Source of the DNA: Istiophorus platypterus
Taxonomy: Eukaryota > Chordata > Actinopteri > Istiophoriformes > Istiophoridae
Length of the DNA: 64,000 nt
Direction of reading: 5' to 3'
NCBI GenBank assembly: GCA_016859345.1
Contig: CM029115.1
Coordinates: forward strand, 9,061,001-9,125,000
Part shown: positions 60,723 through 64,000 of the stretch, one piece after another
Numbering within the stretch: the stretch's first letter is position 1
Layout of the letters: each line of letters begins with the position of its first letter
The notes under the pieces: model-generated
What the model was told of the DNA's origin: nothing
Seen by the model: the letters and a program-made list of their open reading frames with translations, nothing else
Database searches by the model: none
Position numbers and translations under genes: made by a program

Positions 60723-62162
60723 AAGATTCATAAAAGATGATGGCTGCATTGAATTGAAGAACAAAAGGATACTAAAGCTGCGATCAGTGATCTCCAGATG
60801 CCAAAGGTTAATGCGCAGGTCATCTGCAGACAGGTAGGTCTCACAATCACTGTTGACTGAGATGGAGTTAATGTGGTAGGTGTGAGCGTTCGCAAACACT
60901 CGTCTCGGGCTGGCTTCCACCATCAAGTCCATGGGCATGAATACTGGTACCTGAAGAGAGGAGCCAGTTGGGATTTTAAATATTGCGTGGTCATCATGTA
61001 CAGGGAGAAAAAGCAGACATTTTGACTTGTCAACCACAGGTGTAATCAATAATATTAATGTCTGCGCTGTTCTATCTCCAGAAATGGACTGGTGATGTTA
61101 TTAGGGATTTTATTGGTAAGACATGTCAATAAGACTACCTTATGTCTGCATGAATCAAAAACAACTGGCAACCTCCTGACAGCACAGTAATGGCTTGGCT
61201 TTCAAGTCATTTAGAACTAAGCCTCACATATTTCAATTTTAATACATTACCTTGATTTATTCATTTAAGAAGTGAATGTGAACTAAGTACAGAACCTAAA
61301 CTGGGGCTTACTATAACCAGTTTGGCCCATTAAAACATGGTTAACAACTACATAATGATACATATGGTACACATTTGATATTATTGGGACAGTGATATAA
61401 CAATTTATAAACACCCGTAGTGTTGTGACAGTATTGGGATCTCTGTATCGCCCATCTTCTTCCTTCAAATTGTAGCCCTCTGGTCTCTTGTCACGTTCAC
61501 TAATTTTCCACAGTTTTATGGTTTTATCTGCCAATGAGAAAGAGCAGAGTTTATGAAAAGTCATCTTTGATGACATAAGCATAAATCACTTGCTACCAAA
61601 TAGCTTGATATCAGTAATTCATTATTACTACTGTGAATCAGTTTAATTAGCATCCACTAACCATTTGTAGACAAAAGGAACTGTGCTGCATTTTTCTGAG
61701 GTAACCATCGAATTTTGTTGATCTTCTCCTCAATCTCAAGGCTTTTCAGGTAGTCAAACTCAGGCTCATGGCTCTGGAAGGTGCTGTAAACATTATACTC
61801 CCCTCTGCACTGTGGCTGATTCTTACTCTAAACAATAACAGACCAAAGATCAGAGTTAAGTTCAAGTACCATTATGGTAAATAACAGACCTATGAGGAGA
61901 GCAAGAATCATTCTTTCAGTTCATGTATGATCAGACATATTGAATTCTGAATTTAGTCAAATGTGCAGCCTGTGTGACTGAGTCATGTATTTATACAATG
62001 TGAAAAAGAGTGATAGCACTGTTTGCACAGATGTGGTTTAGTCGGATGAGTCATCAAAACTTACCTCTGGCTCCTGCTGAAAGATGACAACACGACCCCC
62101 CTTGTCCCCTGTGGCTAGCAGCTCCCCAGAGTGGTTGAATTCAACCGTAGATATGATGTCAG
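57408..62162 (-). CDS. ppp2r2a: PP2A regulatory subunit B55 alpha, 5' end missing at the right edge
   Basis: Eight exons: 62065..62162, 61662..61827, 61415..61527, 60773..60950, 59803..59967, 58389..58558, 58059..58150 and 57408..57687. They join in frame and encode 419 residues plus two bases of a split codon, equal in length to human residues 29-447, so no indels are needed. B55 alpha is the WD40 beta-propeller subunit that gives the PP2A trimer its substrates, including mitotic phosphoproteins and tau. Visible blocks are [120 protein letters not shown], and the end HTAWHPLDNIIAVATTNNLY. The last lines favour the alpha form over beta, gamma or delta, with fair confidence. The exons for the first 28 residues (including the NDIQWCFSQVKG segment) are not in 62163-64000 and must lie off the window. 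Several donors are weak (GTGTTT, GTCTGT, GTATCC). Confidence 0.95.
58327..58345 (-). repeat. Poly(C) run, 19 bases (G run in the ppp2r2a transcript)
   Basis: Uninterrupted C run on the plus strand. On the gene's strand it is a G19 tract about 44 bases downstream of a weak donor (CAG|GTCTGT at 58388). Confidence 0.93.
59080..59200. mobile_element. Palindromic MITE-like fragment in a ppp2r2a intron
   Basis: Inverted arms atcctatcacaagtgg (59119-59134) and ccacttgtgatcggat (59180-59195) match at 15 of 16 positions. The left flank reads taggccctgttcagacctcg then cattaacatgc, a phrase I recall from short nonautonomous DNA transposons in fishes. There is no transposase frame. Ends are not exactly fixed. 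Confidence 0.55.
60356..60628. repeat. CATA/CACA-rich compound microsatellite
   Basis: Irregular runs of ACAT, CATA, CTAT and TACACA units lead into the pure CA tract. The many overlapping frames here, such as those starting at 60302, 60375 and 60430 (His/Thr-rich) or 60416 (Cys/Val-rich), are repeat translations and not genes. Confidence 0.9.
60629..60721. repeat. (CA)n microsatellite, about 46 units
   Basis: Pure CA run of about 93 bases. On the coding strand of ppp2r2a it is (TG)n starting about 51 bases downstream of the donor TTTA|GTATCC of the exon 60773..60950. Confidence 0.97.
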
Positions 62163-64000
62163 CTGTCAATAAGGTAGTGTAATTATTTAAATTCTCTTTA
62201 TACTTAGCAACTCTTTTTAGAGTCTAATTTGTGACTGTCATAGGTAAACTGTTGTGTAAACCTTAGGTGTGTTTGATATGACAATATTTTGCACTGGTTT
62301 CTAAGGCTTTTCTGGTTGAATGATTTGTTTCCCTCCCAGTGATGCACAAAATTCTTCCAGCAGCATTAAAGATATTGTACATTTACTGCTGTTTTGTCTA
62401 CCTGTGGGTGTGAAAATGATGTGAACCATGGTGAAAACACAATAGAGTAGTGTACATACACTACAGGGTAGAAGCACAATGGAATTTAAGGTCTGGGGGG
62501 GGGCAACAACTTGCCATTTGCAGCTACACTCAGCACTTCTCAAAGACAAGCATTCTCATCAAATCCTACAGAACAACAATCAGTCCCTGTTTACAGGCTA
62601 GCACTATTCTGAGCTAGTGCAATCCTTAATATAGGCTATGGTGTTGTTCCTTTCTTAGCACAGCACACAAAGGGCCTGATACGACCTGACTCCATACAAA
62701 CTCTCATATAAAAACAAAAAAGGGCAGAGTGAGGAAGACCATTTTAGCAGGAGTAAAAAAACAACAAAAAAAACAAAAGAAAACCTGCTACACTATTTCA
62801 GTAGTAGTTGGGTTTTTTTTAGCCTATGCACCGCTATGTAGTGACGAAAGGAGAGGCTCATGTTTATACTTGATCTAAGGAAAGGCTTACTGAAAACAAC
62901 TGTGTAGTCCTTTACACACAAATACGTCCATCATGTACTGTAAACATAGGTGTTTAGGGCACTTGTGAATTTACTCATTGGACAATGGGAATGGGGCAGC
63001 TACAACCCGCCACTTGTCTTTCTATTCTTATGGACATCAAAACCGCATAATGTATGTATAAAAATCACCTGCTTTCCCGGACTTATTTTCTGCACTTTAT
63101 TTGCATTAATTATCCCCACGGATTTTATTAGAATTACCTATAGTACGGTGAGATTCGGTTTAATCAAATCACAAAAGCTACATTCTCACATACCCCCAGT
63201 AGTATCCAACCAGCGGGAAGCTGGAACCAACAGCAAGGCATCTTTTCAGACAATTTGTTTGAGTTAGACAGGACAATCAACAGATCACACTGTCATCAGT
63301 AGTTTTCATGGGGAACTACTATTTGCTGTAAAATAGGTAAATTAAATCAGTCTTTAATGTGGACTATCCTTGTTAACCAAACTGAAACAGTGTTTCTGCA
63401 AAGACACTTTGCCGTCAAGGCTTTCATTCAATTGAAATTCCATTCACACATGTGCAAAGGAAGTCTCAAAATATAAGACAATCTCCATGGCTAAATACCG
63501 ACAGAGCAAAGTGGGAAAGGTTTTCTTTCGAACTCGGCTGATCGGACCTTTTAAAGGCAGGACATTAATGCACTCTGTGAAAAAAATCTAAATTAAAACT
63601 CAATCAAACTGATTGCTCAACCAAGTAAAGGCATTGCTTCATGAACTTCCTACTTGTTTAAGAAATGTCCTTGTCCTGCAGAGGTAAAGACCTAGAACTA
63701 TTCAGTCCTGCAATTCACTCTCAAGCATGCATGCATTACATAACGTCCACTGGACAGATGCACATAGGGGAATTATGAAAGTAGTGACTGTTGACATTTT
63801 GCTGCAATTATGCCAAAAATAGCTGACTGTTGTCAGATGTCCGCCAGATTTACCAGTCTGCAACAGGCCTATCGCACTGAGAGCAAGTCTGTGCTGCACC
63901 ACTGACCCTTTTACTTCAGTGCAGGCGGACTGATGGTCTAAAAGTAGCAAAACTTTTCATATGTATAAATACCTCAAATATAAAGTGGGCACTAGCATCA
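62163..64000 (-). other. ppp2r2a intron, no exon recognised
   Basis: Upstream of the acceptor at 62163-62165 on the minus strand. I searched for the preceding exon (NDIQWCFSQVKGAVDDD-like) and did not find it. AT-rich sequence with a short G run near 62495-62503 and an A-rich patch near 62755-62785; nothing else is apparent. Confidence 0.65.

Noticed and set aside
60302..60837. Several frames of 70 to 145 codons rich in His/Thr or Cys/Val
   Set aside because: They are translations of the CA and CATA microsatellite; the only real coding part is the ppp2r2a exon 60773..60950.
1..64000. Transfer RNA, ribosomal RNA or CRISPR arrays
   Set aside because: I looked for tRNA T-loop-like phrases (GGTTCGA type) with matching stems and for spaced direct repeats and found none; this was by eye, so a dedicated scan could still find a degenerate tRNA-derived SINE.

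Overview
This is a vertebrate nuclear window, almost certainly from a teleost fish. The genes are split by GT-AG introns, base composition is moderately AT-rich with CpG-richer patches at gene starts, microsatellites are common, and several interspersed repeats resemble families I know from percomorph fishes. There are no operons, CRISPR arrays or phage-like features. I assembled the gene models below by reading exon translations against remembered vertebrate proteins and checking that splice sites and codon phases join.

Layout: (1) 1-5.5 kb, minus strand: the 5' end of an IGSF9/Turtle-family cell-adhesion gene (signal-peptide exon and first Ig exon), running off the left edge; its upstream leader may begin near 11.4-12 kb. 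(2) 15.6-17.0 kb, minus: a complete three-exon tmem230. (3) 23.5-34 kb, plus: adra1a, an alpha-1A adrenergic receptor of 483 aa in two coding exons around a 3.85-kb intron, with a probable noncoding first exon ending at 23993. (4) 38.3-45.0 kb, minus: complete dpysl2 (CRMP2), 14 coding exons, 583 aa, with a glutamine tract in the tail. (5) 49.8-52.5 kb, minus: complete bnip3l (NIX), 6 coding exons, 236 aa. (6) 57.4-62.2 kb, minus, running off the right edge: ppp2r2a, eight exons covering the equivalent of human residues 29-447 (the exons before that are outside the window).

The order and relative orientation ppp2r2a-bnip3l-dpysl2-adra1a match my recollection of human 8p21.2. On the far side of adra1a the neighbours (tmem230, IGSF9-like) differ from the human arrangement as I recall it, so a rearrangement boundary probably lies between about 17 and 23.5 kb. 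The genes are not a functional pathway: they cover synaptic adhesion, endosomal trafficking, catecholamine signalling, microtubule/axon regulation, mitophagy and PP2A targeting. 

I do not see a previously undescribed system. The points most worth a second look are the polyglutamine insertion beside the GSK3/CDK5 phosphorylation cluster of Dpysl2, a long palindromic repeat in the adra1a intron with a relative upstream, UG- and G-rich tracts just downstream of weak ppp2r2a splice donors, and a few unexplained short open frames.
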